Positions 7,933 through 16,767 are shown, counted from the first letter of the stretch. The stretch: 45,336 nucleotides of DNA from DAOVVL01 sp965603095 (GCA_965603095.1 CBFDBQ010000007.1:1-45336), one strand, 5' to 3'. The notes: generated by a model not told the origin, from the sequence alone. Translations and numbers: made by a program.

Positions 7933-8098
7933 TATCCGCCAAGAATAGCAACCTTGAATGATAAAATCACTAAATCTTTGCACCCCAATGGCAAATTTTT
8001 TGACTTATTTGGCTTGAACTTAGGCTTATGCGCGTGTATCCCTCGGCCAACTGTTACTTATGACACCTAAATAGCAACAATCTAAGGAACCCCCGCCA

Positions 8099-9040
8099 AT
8101 GATGCGTGCACTGGTTTTTCCCGGACAAGGCTCTCAGTCTGTTGGAATGGGTAAGTTATTATATGATGGTTTTGCATCAGCCCGCGCAGTATTTGATGAA
8201 GTAGATGACGCGCTGGGTGAAAAACTTTCAAAGGTTATCTTTGATGGACCAGAAGACCAGCTTACCTTAACCCACAATACCCAGCCCGCATTAATGGCTG
8301 TGTCAATGGCCGCCATGCGGGCAATGGAAGAAAAAGGTTTTGATTTAAAAACCCATGCATCACACGTGGCCGGACATTCGCTTGGTGAATATTCGGCACT
8401 GGCTGCAAGCGGAGCATTTTCAATAACCGTTGCGGCAAAATTATTGCGTACCCGTGGACAGGCAATGCAAAAAGCGGTTCCGGTTGGCGCGGGCGCAATG
8501 GCCGCATTGTTGGGCCTTGATTGGGATAGCGCAGTTGAGGCTTGCACCAAGGCATCAAGCGATAGTGAAATATGCTCACCCGCCAACGATAATGCGCCCG
8601 GCCAAGTTGTTATATCGGGTGCCAAAGTCGCGGTTGAGCGCGCCGCCGAAATAGCCAAAGAAATGGGTGCTAAGCGTGCGATTATGCTGCCTGTTTCAGC
8701 GCCATTTCATTGCACCATGATGAGCGACGCCGCTGACGTGATGGCGGTTGCGTTGGCTGAAGCCCATATTAAATCACCCATAGTGCCAATTATCGCCAAT
8801 ATTACCGCAGGCCCGGTCAGCAATCCTGATGAGATAAGAGACCTACTTGTCCGTCAGGTTACGGGCATGGTTCGTTGGCGGGAAAGTGTTTTGACAATGA
8901 AATCATTGGGAATTAATCAATTAGTAGAAGTCGGCTCAGGCAAGGTTCTTTCCGGGCTTGTCAAGCGCATAGACAAAGAACTTACCGGGGTTTCTATTTG
9001 TACCCCTGAAGATATCGACGCATTTATCGAGAGCCTGTAA
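8099..9040 (+). CDS. fabD: Malonyl-CoA:ACP transacylase
   Basis: FabD loads malonyl groups from CoA onto acyl carrier protein for fatty-acid elongation. The 313-residue protein begins with the FPGQGSQSVGMG motif. It has the nucleophile elbow GHSLGEYSA with Ser94, and the downstream conserved histidine lies in SAPFHC. The length is normal for the family. Two ATG codons are adjacent (8099 and 8102) and either could start translation; AAGGA lies 13 or more bases upstream. It opens the plus-strand fab cluster and is followed by fabG after 27 bases, so the two share a transcript. Confidence 0.97.
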   Translation: MMRALVFPGQGSQSVGMGKLLYDGFASARAVFDEVDDALGEKLSKVIFDGPEDQLTLTHNTQPALMAVSMAAMRAMEEKGFDLKTHASHVAGHSLGEYSALAASGAFSITVAAKLLRTRGQAMQKAVPVGAGAMAALLGLDWDSAVEACTKASSDSEICSPANDNAPGQVVISGAKVAVERAAEIAKEMGAKRAIMLPVSAPFHCTMMSDAADVMAVALAEAHIKSPIVPIIANITAGPVSNPDEIRDLLVRQVTGMVRWRESVLTMKSLGINQLVEVGSGKVLSGLVKRIDKELTGVSICTPEDIDAFIESL

Positions 9041-9067
9041 GCTAAATATTATTTCTAGGGGAAAAAG

Positions 9068-9805
9068 ATGTTCGATTTAAGCGGTAAAAAAGCACTTATA
9101 ACCGGCGCTTCTGGCGGTATTGGCGGGGCCATAGCCCGCACGCTTCATAACAATGGGGCTGAAGTTGTTCTTTCGGGCACGCGCACGGACGCATTAGAAG
9201 AGCTGCAAAAAGAATTGGGCGAACGTGCCCATGTTTGTGCCGCCCGACTTGGTGATGAGGGTGCTGCGGAAAAACTTATTGAAGACGCTACTAGCGCCAT
9301 GGGCGGTCTTGATATTTTGGTTAATAACGCTGGCCTAACACGCGATACATTGGCCATGCGTATGAAAGACGAAGATTGGCAAACGGTCATAGATGTCAAC
9401 CTTACGTCCGCGTTCAAGCTTATCAGATCGTCGCTCAAGGGCATGATGAAACAGCGTTCTGGCCGTATAATTAATATTACATCCGTGGTTGGTGTTACCG
9501 GCAATGCGGGCCAAGCCAACTATGCCGCCACCAAGGCTGGCCTAATCGGGATGAGTAAATCCATGGCCCAAGAGGTCGCCAGCCGGGGAATAACCATTAA
9601 TTGCGTGGCTCCGGGTTTTATCGTATCACCCATGACCGATGTTCTGAATGATGATCAAAAAACGGCCATTACCAAGAATATCCCATCGGGAAAAATGGGA
9701 ATGCCTGAAGATATAGGTGCGGCTGTGGCATTTCTTGCAAGTAGCGAATCGGGCTATGTAACAGGACAGACTATTCATGTTAACGGGGGTCTGGCGATGA
9801 TTTGA
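9068..9805 (+). CDS. fabG: 3-oxoacyl-ACP reductase
   Basis: FabG is an NADPH-dependent short-chain reductase that reduces 3-oxoacyl-ACP in each elongation cycle. The 245-residue protein has the TGASGGIG cofactor motif at 13-20 and NNAG at about 86-89. The catalytic Ser139, Tyr152 and Lys156 lie in YAATKAG. The C-terminus TGQTIHVNGGLAM is typical of FabG. AGGGG lies just upstream of the ATG. The setting between fabD and acpP supports FabG over other SDR enzymes. A hairpin follows the stop, before acpP. Confidence 0.97.
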   Translation: MFDLSGKKALITGASGGIGGAIARTLHNNGAEVVLSGTRTDALEELQKELGERAHVCAARLGDEGAAEKLIEDATSAMGGLDILVNNAGLTRDTLAMRMKDEDWQTVIDVNLTSAFKLIRSSLKGMMKQRSGRIINITSVVGVTGNAGQANYAATKAGLIGMSKSMAQEVASRGITINCVAPGFIVSPMTDVLNDDQKTAITKNIPSGKMGMPEDIGAAVAFLASSESGYVTGQTIHVNGGLAMI

Positions 9806-9812
9806 TATTATT

Positions 9813-9850
9813 CCTGTTTATTGAAAATAATGGGGATAAACAGGGGTTTT
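9813..9850 (+). terminator. Hairpin after fabG, possible terminator or attenuator
   Basis: A perfect 9-bp inverted repeat, CCTGTTTAT (9813-9821) and ATAAACAGG (9836-9844), encloses a 14-base loop and is followed by GGTTTT. The stem is exact, but the T-run is short, so partial termination is as likely as full termination. It lies between fabG and the acpP promoter. Confidence 0.5.
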
Positions 9851-9900
9851 GTATATTGGTTTTGAGGTATAAAGTATGCTAGTTAGCTGAATGATTGATG

Positions 9901-9936
9901 CCGGACTGTACGGTCAGGTGTTATCCCACATATAAT
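9901..9936 (+). promoter_or_regulatory. Candidate acpP promoter with overlapping near-palindrome
   Basis: A consensus TATAAT (9931-9936) would start transcription near 9943, giving a leader of about 70 bases before acpP. No good -35 is seen at the right distance. Instead the near-palindrome CCGGACTGTACGGTCAGG (9901-9918, 14 of 18 positions symmetric) covers the -35 region, as an activator or repressor site might. Confidence 0.45.
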
Positions 9937-10014
9937 TTAGGCAAATAATTAAACACCGTATCCAGAAGTACTAAATTCGTTTTTAACCAACCTTTTATTT
10001 GAGGATTTACAATT

Positions 10015-10248
10015 ATGAGTGATGTCGCAGAGCGCGTAAAAAAGATTGTTGTTGAGCACTTGGGCGTAGACGAAGCAAAAGTTGTCGAAGGTGCTAGCTT
10101 CATTGATGATCTTGGCGCTGATAGCCTTGACACCGTTGAGCTTGTTATGGCTTTTGAAGAAGAATTTGGCTGTGAAATTCCTGATGATGCTGCAGAAAAA
10201 ATTCTGTCCATCAAGGATGCAATTACTTTCATTAGCGCTAACTCTTAA
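10015..10248 (+). CDS. acpP: Acyl carrier protein
   Basis: ACP carries growing acyl chains on a 4'-phosphopantetheine arm. The 77-residue acidic protein has the attachment serine Ser37 in DLGADSLDTVEL and the standard FDDLG-like helix II start (FIDDLGADS). GAGGA lies 9 bases before the ATG. It is flanked by a hairpin and TATAAT upstream and by a long-stem terminator downstream, so it can be expressed as its own transcript, consistent with the high level of ACP most cells need. The identification is unambiguous. Confidence 0.98.
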   Translation: MSDVAERVKKIVVEHLGVDEAKVVEGASFIDDLGADSLDTVELVMAFEEEFGCEIPDDAAEKILSIKDAITFISANS

Positions 10249-10264
10249 ATAATAGCTATCGTTT

Positions 10265-10313
10265 AAAGGCGAAAAGTTTACCGTAAAATATTCGGATACC
10301 TTTTTGCCTTTTT
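10265..10313 (+). terminator. Terminator between acpP and fabF
   Basis: A 12-bp stem (10265-10276 with 10300-10311, one G-T pair) has a 23-base loop and ends in a five-T run at 10309-10313. It starts 17 bases after the acpP stop. The long loop is unusual, but the stem is nearly perfect. Confidence 0.7.
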
Positions 10314-10358
10314 CGCTTGGGCCTAGTTTTTGGTCTAATCTAGTAGGGGACGTTACCC

Positions 10359-11639
10359 ATGAAGAGTGTAGCCATGAAACGTGTGGTTGTAACCGGACTA
10401 GGTGTTGTTTCACCGTTGGGTAACGGCACCAAGATCACATGGGATAACTTGATTGCGTCAAAATCTGGCATCGATACCATCAATGATTTTGATGTTAGCG
10501 ATATTGCTGCAAAAATTGCAGGTCAGGTGCCATTGGGCGATGCGCCCGGGCAGTTTAATTTTGATGATTATGTAACGCCCAAGGAACGCCGCCGGGTAGA
10601 TGATTTTATTGTTTACGGCATAGCCGCATCGGAAGAAGCAATAAAAGATTCCGGATGGGAATTAAAATCAGACGAGGATGCCTATCGTACAGGTGTTCTT
10701 TTGGGTTCCGGTATTGGTGGTCTTAAAACCATTGATAATGGTGCGCAAACTGTTAATTGCGAAAGTGGCGGAGGCCCACGCAGGCTTTCACCATTTTTTA
10801 TTCCCGCCAGCCTTATCAACCTCATTTCCGGACACGTTTCAATAAACCATGGTTACAAAGGCCCCAACCATGCGGTGGTTACCGCATGCTCTACCGGGGC
10901 CCACGCCATTGGTGATGCCGCGCGTCTTATAATGTGGGGTGATGCCGATGTAATGGTTGCCGGTGGTGCCGAAGCTGCGGTGTGTAGATTGGGCTTGGCT
11001 GGCTTTGCTTCGGCCAAGGCACTTAACACCAGTTTCAATGACCGTCCAACCGAGGCATCACGGCCATGGGATAAAGACCGTGCCGGATTTGTTATGGGCG
11101 AAGGCGCGGGTGCGGTTGTGCTCGAAGAATACGAACATGCTAAAAAACGCGGTGCCAAAATTTATGCTGAAATAGCAGGGTATGGCATGTCGGGCGATGC
11201 CTATCACATTACCGCACCAACCCCTGATGGTGACGGAGCGTACCGTTGCATGAAAGCGGCAATGGCGCGAGCCGAAATGAACCCGGAAGACATTGATTAT
11301 GTTAATGCCCATGGCACATCAACCATGGCCGATGTTATTGAATTGGCTGCGGTAAAGCGTGCATTTGGCAATTCGGTAAATGATATTTCCATGTCATCAA
11401 CCAAATCTGCCATTGGCCATTTGTTGGGTGCCGCAGGCGCGGTTGAAGCAATTTTTTCTATTCTTGCGGTAAGTAACGGTGTTGTTCCACCGACACTTAA
11501 TCTTGAAAATCCTGATGAAGGTTGCAATATTGATCTTGTTGCCAAAACTGCCAAGGAACGCCCAGTGCGCGCAGCACTTTCAAATTCATTTGGGTTTGGC
11601 GGAACCAACGCTTCATTGATTTTCAAGAAAATCGATTGA
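10359..11639 (+). CDS. fabF: 3-oxoacyl-ACP synthase II
   Basis: FabF condenses malonyl-ACP with acyl-ACP in chain elongation. The 426-residue protein has the Cys-His-His triad: Cys177 in TACSTGAHAIG, His318 in NAHGTSTMAD and His354 in SAIGHLLGAAG. It ends NSFGFGGTNASLIF as usual for KAS I/II enzymes. The ATG at 10359 has AGGGG about 10 bases upstream. A second in-frame ATG at 10374 would begin MKRVVVTG, the usual family N-terminus, so it is a real alternative. It follows acpP, the normal order. The length and FabF-like gatekeeper region favour FabF over FabB. Confidence 0.96.
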   Translation: MKSVAMKRVVVTGLGVVSPLGNGTKITWDNLIASKSGIDTINDFDVSDIAAKIAGQVPLGDAPGQFNFDDYVTPKERRRVDDFIVYGIAASEEAIKDSGWELKSDEDAYRTGVLLGSGIGGLKTIDNGAQTVNCESGGGPRRLSPFFIPASLINLISGHVSINHGYKGPNHAVVTACSTGAHAIGDAARLIMWGDADVMVAGGAEAAVCRLGLAGFASAKALNTSFNDRPTEASRPWDKDRAGFVMGEGAGAVVLEEYEHAKKRGAKIYAEIAGYGMSGDAYHITAPTPDGDGAYRCMKAAMARAEMNPEDIDYVNAHGTSTMADVIELAAVKRAFGNSVNDISMSSTKSAIGHLLGAAGAVEAIFSILAVSNGVVPPTLNLENPDEGCNIDLVAKTAKERPVRAALSNSFGFGGTNASLIFKKID

Positions 11640-11652
11640 CGGGAATGCGCCG

Positions 11653-12639
11653 ATGAAGCGCGCCCTTATTGCCATTATAATTCTGTTTTTTTTAGCGTTC
11701 ATGACCGCCAGCACGGCGTGGTTGTGGATGGGGACCAAGGTTGTAAGCCCCGGACCCAGCACCAGCGATGTTCGTATAATTATAAAGCCCGGCTCCAGCG
11801 TTGCACTGATTGCATCGCAACTTGAGCGCGCTGGCGTGATCGATAGCCCGCTTGTTTTCAAGCTTCGCGCCCGACTAACTGATGTTCATAAAGTTCTAAA
11901 AGCAGGTGAATATAATTTTTCAGCACATGCAAGCATTATCGGTGCATTACAATTGCTTAAAAGCGGCACCACGGTTGTTAGAAAAATTACCATACCCGAA
12001 GGTTTATCAACCCTAGAAGTGCTCGAACTGGTTATGGCGGCAGACGGGCTTTCAGGTAATGTTGAGCGGGTTCCGGGTGCGGGAAGGTTGCTTCCGGAAA
12101 CATATCATTATTCATGGGGCGACAACCGTGATGGCCTGATAAGCCGCATGGAAGGGGACATGTCGTCGCTGTTAAATGATTTATGGGCAGAATCAAAAAA
12201 TTCTAGTCAGCTTAAATCCATTGATGAAGTTTTAGTTCTGGCTGCCATTGTTGAAAAAGAAACCGCAATTGATGAAGAGCGTCCACGGGTAGCGGCAGTA
12301 TTTCTTAACCGAATTAAAAAAGGCATGCGCTTGCAATCGGACCCTACCGTTGTATATGCAATAACCAACGGCTTGGGCGAACTTGGCCGTGAATTGACCA
12401 GAAAAGATTTAGCTATTGAAAGCCCCTTTAATACATATAAAAACTCCGGCCTTCCGCCGGAACCCATTGCCAACCCCGGAAAGGCATCCATTGAAGCGGT
12501 GCTGGCACCAGCAACAACAGCTGAGCTTTATTTCGTTGCATCGGGTAATGGCGGCCATACATTTGCTGTCACATTGAAGGATCACAACCGTAATGTGGCA
12601 AAATGGCGGAAAATAAAGCGGGAAAATAACGCCAAGTAA
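11653..12639 (+). CDS. mltG: Endolytic murein transglycosylase MltG
   Basis: MltG cuts nascent glycan strands in the periplasm and is thought to set glycan chain length. The 328-residue protein has an N-terminal membrane anchor at about residues 5-27 and a LysM-like region (IIIKPGSSVALIASQLERAG). The YceG catalytic core follows, with Glu201 in AAIVEKETA and the block FLNRIKKGMRLQSDPTVVYA. It ends with the typical FVASGNGGHTFAVTLKDHN. It follows fabF by 13 bases. The fabF-mltG-yicC-gmk order recurs in alphaproteobacteria. Confidence 0.95.
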   Translation: MKRALIAIIILFFLAFMTASTAWLWMGTKVVSPGPSTSDVRIIIKPGSSVALIASQLERAGVIDSPLVFKLRARLTDVHKVLKAGEYNFSAHASIIGALQLLKSGTTVVRKITIPEGLSTLEVLELVMAADGLSGNVERVPGAGRLLPETYHYSWGDNRDGLISRMEGDMSSLLNDLWAESKNSSQLKSIDEVLVLAAIVEKETAIDEERPRVAAVFLNRIKKGMRLQSDPTVVYAITNGLGELGRELTRKDLAIESPFNTYKNSGLPPEPIANPGKASIEAVLAPATTAELYFVASGNGGHTFAVTLKDHNRNVAKWRKIKRENNAK

Positions 12640-12669
12640 GTCATAAAGTAAGCTATAAATTATGATGCG

Positions 12670-12695
12670 GGAATCTAAGGCGCGATTCCATTTTT
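12670..12695 (+). terminator. Weak terminator-like hairpin after mltG
   Basis: GGAATC (12670-12675) and GATTCC (12684-12689) form a 6-bp stem with an eight-base loop, followed by ATTTTT. It lies 30 bases after mltG and 26 before yicC. The stem is short, so partial termination at most. Confidence 0.4.
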
Positions 12696-12720
12696 GATAT
12701 CATTTAGCGGGAGCTGCAGT

Positions 12721-13617
12721 TTGAATATATCTTCCATGACAGGATTTGCATCAAGCGAAGGCGCAAACGAAAAATGCACCTGGGGCTGGGAAGGCAAAAG
12801 CGTCAATTCCAAAGGTTTGGACGTACGATTAAAACTTCCGCGTGGATTTGATTTCCTTGAGGCCCGCATACGCAAATCAGCAAGCAAACATTTCAAACGT
12901 GGCAATATTTATATAAATCTGGATATTTCATGGAGCGGGGCTAGCGGTGGCGTGTCGGTTAACGAAGATGCACTGGCTAGTGTTCTGGCAGCTGTGGCCG
13001 TGGTGCAGGAAAGGTCAGGCGCAATTGAGCTTGCCCCGGCAAGCATTGACGGCATATTGGGCTTGAGGGGTGTTTTAGAGCAAAGCGATGATCAGACCAG
13101 CGACGAAGATCGCCTTGCAATGGAATCGGAGTTATTATCCGGGTTTGATGCAATGATTGCGCAGTTGCGAGAAACCAGAAACGGCGAAGGAGCCATGTTA
13201 GCCAAAGTTTTGGTCGAGCAAATAAGCTTAATTGAAAAATTAAGTATTGATGCAACAAAGGCCGCAGCAACCCAGCCCGACGCAATAAAATCTCGCCTGA
13301 AAGAGCAGGTTGAAACATTGATAGCAGATGTATCTGGCATTGATGAAGAGCGGTTGGCCGGAGAGGCCGCTTTGCTGATGACAAAGGCGGATATACGCGA
13401 AGAATTAGACAGGCTTTTGGCCCATGTATCTGCGGCCAAAGACTTGCTTGGCGAAGCGGTTCCGGTTGGCAGACGGATGGATTTTCTTTGCCAAGAATTT
13501 AACCGTGAAGCAAATACATTATGTTCTAAATCATCAGATGTGGAATTAACTCGTATTGGGCTAGAGCTTAAATCAATAATTGAACAATTCCGTGAACAGG
13601 TGCAAAACATAGAATAA
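12721..13617 (+). CDS. yicC: YicC family endoribonuclease-like protein
   Basis: YicC proteins are conserved across bacteria, and the E. coli member has been reported as an endoribonuclease acting in small-RNA turnover. The protein shows the N-terminal YicC signature SMTGFASSEG and GWEGKSVNSKGLDVRLKLP. It ends with the DUF1732-type C-terminal block GRRMDFLCQEFNREANTLCSK and IVQN-like tail. I chose TTG at 12721, giving MNISSMTGFAS, because GGGAG sits 8 bases upstream and the family begins just before SMTGFA. The frame is open to 12694, also a TTG. The stop overlaps the gmk ATG by one base (TAATG), so the two are probably translationally coupled. Confidence 0.92.
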   Translation: MNISSMTGFASSEGANEKCTWGWEGKSVNSKGLDVRLKLPRGFDFLEARIRKSASKHFKRGNIYINLDISWSGASGGVSVNEDALASVLAAVAVVQERSGAIELAPASIDGILGLRGVLEQSDDQTSDEDRLAMESELLSGFDAMIAQLRETRNGEGAMLAKVLVEQISLIEKLSIDATKAAATQPDAIKSRLKEQVETLIADVSGIDEERLAGEAALLMTKADIREELDRLLAHVSAAKDLLGEAVPVGRRMDFLCQEFNREANTLCSKSSDVELTRIGLELKSIIEQFREQVQNIE

Positions 13618-14261
13618 TGAGTGATCCAAAAAACATAAAACGTCGTGGCCTTATGCTGGTTCTTTCTTCGCCTTCTGGAGCAGGAAAAACAACAATTTCA
13701 CGCGAATTGCTTGAGCTTGAACCAGATCTTTCCATGTCGGTATCGGCCACCACTCGCCCGCCCCGCCCCGGCGAGGTTGATGGCGAAGATTATTTCTTTA
13801 TTACAAAAGAAAAATTCCACGAAATGGTTGAAAATGATGAATTTCTTGAACATGCAACGGTGTTTGAAAATTCATACGGCACCCCCCGCGCCCCGGTGGA
13901 GGCCGCGTTGAGCGAAGGCAAGGACGTTTTGTTTGATGTTGACTGGCAGGGCACCCAGCAGTTGCGCGATAAGGACACCAAAGATCTTGTAAGCATATTT
14001 GTACTGCCGCCATCGAAAGATGAGCTTGAGCGTCGGCTTCGTACCCGCGCCCAAGACCCCGATGATGTAATTGCTAAACGCATGGCCAAAGCATCCGATG
14101 AGATGTCACATTATGACAGCTACGATTATATTGTTGTAAATGTTGAGGTCGGGGAAAGCGTTGATGAAGTGCAGTCTATTTTACGCGCCGAACGATTGCG
14201 TTTAAATCGTCGTGAAGGCGTAAACAATTTCGTCAAGATACTTTGCGGCGAAGATGATTAG
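13617..14261 (+). CDS. gmk: Guanylate kinase
   Basis: Gmk phosphorylates GMP to GDP with ATP. The 214-residue protein has the P-loop SSPSGAGKTT at about 17-26. The GMP-binding segment includes TTRPPRPGEVDGEDYFF and the GTPRAPVEAAL region. The DVDWQGTQQL stretch corresponds to the family D(I/V)(D/E)xQGxxQ motif, and the lid region has RLRTRAQDP. Its ATG overlaps the yicC stop. It is the last gene of the plus-strand run; the converging LysE-type gene ends six bases after it, with no clear terminator between. Confidence 0.97.
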   Translation: MSDPKNIKRRGLMLVLSSPSGAGKTTISRELLELEPDLSMSVSATTRPPRPGEVDGEDYFFITKEKFHEMVENDEFLEHATVFENSYGTPRAPVEAALSEGKDVLFDVDWQGTQQLRDKDTKDLVSIFVLPPSKDELERRLRTRAQDPDDVIAKRMAKASDEMSHYDSYDYIVVNVEVGESVDEVQSILRAERLRLNRREGVNNFVKILCGEDD

Positions 14262-14267
14262 AGTTTT

Positions 14268-14885
14268 TTAATAAAATCTTTCAATCAACAGCGATGCGGC
14301 TATCCAAAACATTATAATTGCTATTGATGTATCCAGCACCTTCCATGTGGTTGGGGTTTTAAACAATGGTGTTAGCTTGGTTGCCGCAAATGCTAGTGAA
14401 TAAAACCATATTATTGATGCTGTCGCCGCACCGCCTAAAAACCATGTCCTGTCCGGCCATTGATGTTGGCCCGATAAAGTTCCTAGTAATATAACGGTAT
14501 CAAGATAAACATGGGGGTTTAACAAGCTGAAACCCAGTGCGGTTAGCAGCGCACCTTTTAATGTTGAGCTATTATTTGATAAGGTTGTTTCGCCCATGCT
14601 TTCGTCGCTTAACGCCCGCCTTGCGGCTAAGATGCCATAAACGAAAACAAATAATGCACCAAATATGGTTGCCCCGTTTGCCAGCCATTGATTAGTAGAA
14701 ATTAATTCACCAACACCAAGACCGCCAATGCCTATAAGAATTATATCAATAAGGGCGCACAGGCTTGCCACCGCGATATGATGCCGACGCATGAGACCTT
14801 GACGCAAAACAAATGCGTTTTGTGAGCCAATGGCAATTATTAGTCCGGCACCAAGCGCCATACCTTTAAAGAATATGACTATCAT
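14268..14885 (-). CDS. LysE/ArgO family amino-acid exporter
   Basis: A 205-residue membrane protein with about six hydrophobic segments and the family N-terminus FFKGMALGAGLIIAIGSQNAFVLRQG, here starting MIVIF. LysE/ArgO proteins export basic amino acids such as lysine and arginine, and this N-terminus resembles ArgO/LysE more than the RhtB branch. The exact substrate cannot be told from sequence. The ATG overlaps the rsmA stop (TAATG), so it is probably translated with rsmA as the last gene of the lptF-to-rsmA operon. It has no evident functional link to its neighbours. Confidence 0.87.
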   Translation of the reverse strand: MIVIFFKGMALGAGLIIAIGSQNAFVLRQGLMRRHHIAVASLCALIDIILIGIGGLGVGELISTNQWLANGATIFGALFVFVYGILAARRALSDESMGETTLSNNSSTLKGALLTALGFSLLNPHVYLDTVILLGTLSGQHQWPDRTWFLGGAATASIIWFYSLAFAATKLTPLFKTPTTWKVLDTSIAIIMFWIAASLLIERFY

Positions 14886-15742
14886 TATTTTTTTGTCTCA
14901 GATGCTCTCTTTACCTCAGATTCTCTGGCAATTCTTGCGAAATCTTCCACCGAAAGCTCTTCGGCCCTAGATGTTTCACTTATGCCAAGAGTGTTTAGGT
15001 CAAGCCCCAGTGGTTTAAGCGATTGACGAAGCATCTTGCGCCGTTGACCAAATGCCATTGCCACCACGCGCTCCATCGCATTCCAGCTGGCCGTCGCTAA
15101 TGGTTGGGAACGGGGTTTTAAGCTAACAACTGTGGATATAACCTTGGGCGGTGGGGTGAAAGCTTTGGGATCAATGTTGAATTCTACTTTTGCCTCACAT
15201 AACCATCCAGTCATTACCGATAGACGGCCATAAGCTTTGGTTCTTGGTTTTGCTACTAAACGGTCCGCTACTTCTTTTTGGAACATTAATGTGAAGCCAT
15301 CATATTCCTCAATATTTTTTAACCATTTTATTAAAAGAGGTGTCGCTATGTTATACGGAAGGTTGGCCATTATGCGTCTTGGTTTTGGTACAAGCGATGC
15401 CGGATCAACCTCAAGCGCATCTCCTTCAATTAATTGAAAACTATCATTGTAGGCATCCGCAATATATTCAAGCGCGCCTACACACCGGCTATCTCTTTCA
15501 ATTGAAACAACTTTTTTGGCACCCGCTTTTAAAATGGCACGGGTTAGTCCGCCCGGTCCGGGGCCAATTTCTATTACATTTATGCCTGATAAGTCGCCCG
15601 CGGTTCGGGCAATACGGTAGGTCAGGTTTAAATCCATTAAGAAATTTTGGCCCAGAGATTTTTGTGCGGCCAGATCAAACTTTGAAACTATTTCGCGTAG
15701 CGGAGGCAGGCCATCAAGCGTCTCTTTTTTGTCTGAATTCAT
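14885..15742 (-). CDS. rsmA: 16S rRNA dimethyladenosine transferase RsmA (KsgA)
   Basis: RsmA uses SAM to dimethylate two adjacent adenosines in helix 45 of 16S rRNA during late 30S maturation. The 285-residue protein has KSLGQNFLMD, the SAM-binding motif VIEIGPGPGGLTRAIL, and the catalytic NLPYNIATPLLIKW motif. The ending FxQRRKMLRQSLK is typical. The ATG overlaps the pdxA stop by four bases (ATGA), and pdxA-rsmA adjacency is conserved in proteobacteria. The C-terminus is lysine-rich. No anomaly seen. Confidence 0.97.
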   Translation of the reverse strand: MNSDKKETLDGLPPLREIVSKFDLAAQKSLGQNFLMDLNLTYRIARTAGDLSGINVIEIGPGPGGLTRAILKAGAKKVVSIERDSRCVGALEYIADAYNDSFQLIEGDALEVDPASLVPKPRRIMANLPYNIATPLLIKWLKNIEEYDGFTLMFQKEVADRLVAKPRTKAYGRLSVMTGWLCEAKVEFNIDPKAFTPPPKVISTVVSLKPRSQPLATASWNAMERVVAMAFGQRRKMLRQSLKPLGLDLNTLGISETSRAEELSVEDFARIARESEVKRASETKK

Positions 15743-16767
15743 TTAACATTCTTTTCAGACCGTGCAGAGTACATTTCTGCCGCCATATTAAGCGCGGCAA
15801 CAAGGCTTTCTTCTGATGCTTTGCCGCTTCCAGCAATATCAAATGCGGTACCGTGATCTGGTGATGTGCGCACAAACGGCAAGCCAAGGGTTATATTTAC
15901 GCCTTTCTCGATGCCAAGTGTTTTTAGCGGAATCAAACCTTGGTCGTGGTACATGCAAATTGCCACATGGTATTCTTTTCTGGCAGTGGCGGTAAACATG
16001 GTATCTGACGGTTGTGGGCCAATTGCGTTAATGCCTTCACTTTGCAAAACTTTAATAGCAGGAATAATTATTTCAATTTCTTCTTTCCCCATGGAACCCT
16101 TTTCGCCAGCGTGGGGGTTGAGACCGGCAATTGCAATTTTAGGGTTTTTAATGCCAAAATCGGTACTAAGGGTATTAAAACAAACTCTTCCAACGTGAAT
16201 AATTTTTTCTTGATTTAATTGTTCAATCGCATTTTTTAAGGATACGTGAATGGTAGCAAGGGCAACCCGCAATTCGGGTGATGCCAACATCATTATTGGG
16301 TCTTCTTTTATTCCAGCAAGGTGGGCTAAAAATTCCGTATGTCCGGGAAATTTAAAACCTGCTTCGGTTAACACTACTTTGCTTATGGGGTTGGTAACAA
16401 CGCCACTGGCACGACCTTCTTGCACCAATTTTACAGCAGTTTCTATGGAATGAATTACCGCCTTATAGGTGTCAGTTGTTGGTTTCCCAGACTTTGCATT
16501 TACATCCATAGGCAGCGCCAACACGGGCAGGGCCTCATCAAATGTTTTGTCAGCAGCCTCTGCTGAGCTAATTTCTTTTATTGGAATATCAATCTTTAAG
16601 CGACGCGCAAGCTCTCGCAAGCGCGAAGGATCATCAATAATAAAAAAAGAAGGAACCTGTTTTTGTTTTTTATTTGCCCAAGCTTTGAGCGTTATTTCGC
16701 CACCAATACCTGCCGGCTCTCCCATGGTAAGCGCCAGGGGTGGCCCAGAGAGGTATTTCGTGGTCAT
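15739..16767 (-). CDS. pdxA: 4-hydroxythreonine-4-phosphate dehydrogenase PdxA
   Basis: PdxA oxidises 4-phosphohydroxy-L-threonine in the DXP-dependent pathway to pyridoxal phosphate. The 342-residue protein begins with TMGEPAGIGGEI. The three histidines that match the metal site of the E. coli enzyme lie in PGHTEFLAHLAG (His143), NPHAGEKGSMG and MYHDQGLIPLK. Length is normal. It overlaps surA upstream and rsmA downstream by four bases each, so the three are tightly coupled. PLP made by this pathway is also the cofactor of Alr elsewhere in the window, a coincidence rather than a regulatory link. Confidence 0.97.
   Translation of the reverse strand: MTTKYLSGPPLALTMGEPAGIGGEITLKAWANKKQKQVPSFFIIDDPSRLRELARRLKIDIPIKEISSAEAADKTFDEALPVLALPMDVNAKSGKPTTDTYKAVIHSIETAVKLVQEGRASGVVTNPISKVVLTEAGFKFPGHTEFLAHLAGIKEDPIMMLASPELRVALATIHVSLKNAIEQLNQEKIIHVGRVCFNTLSTDFGIKNPKIAIAGLNPHAGEKGSMGKEEIEIIIPAIKVLQSEGINAIGPQPSDTMFTATARKEYHVAICMYHDQGLIPLKTLGIEKGVNITLGLPFVRTSPDHGTAFDIAGSGKASEESLVAALNMAAEMYSARSEKNVK

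Larger units (their letters stand above)
7615..8098. other. Divergent region between rpsF and fabD
   Basis: About 480 bases without a long gene. The rpsF side holds the candidate promoter, hairpin and S6:S18 motif. The middle encodes the 39-residue microprotein. The fabD side contains TTGACT at 8000-8005 and TTGAAC at 8014-8019. A poor -10 (TATCCC, 8037-8042) lies 17 bases after the latter, and AAGGA is upstream of the fabD ATG. No tRNA-like fold was seen. Confidence 0.6.

Noticed and set aside
9949..10413. Minus-strand frame of 154 codons across acpP
   Set aside because: It is fully antisense to acpP and covers its promoter region and terminator; its composition is that of a shadow frame.
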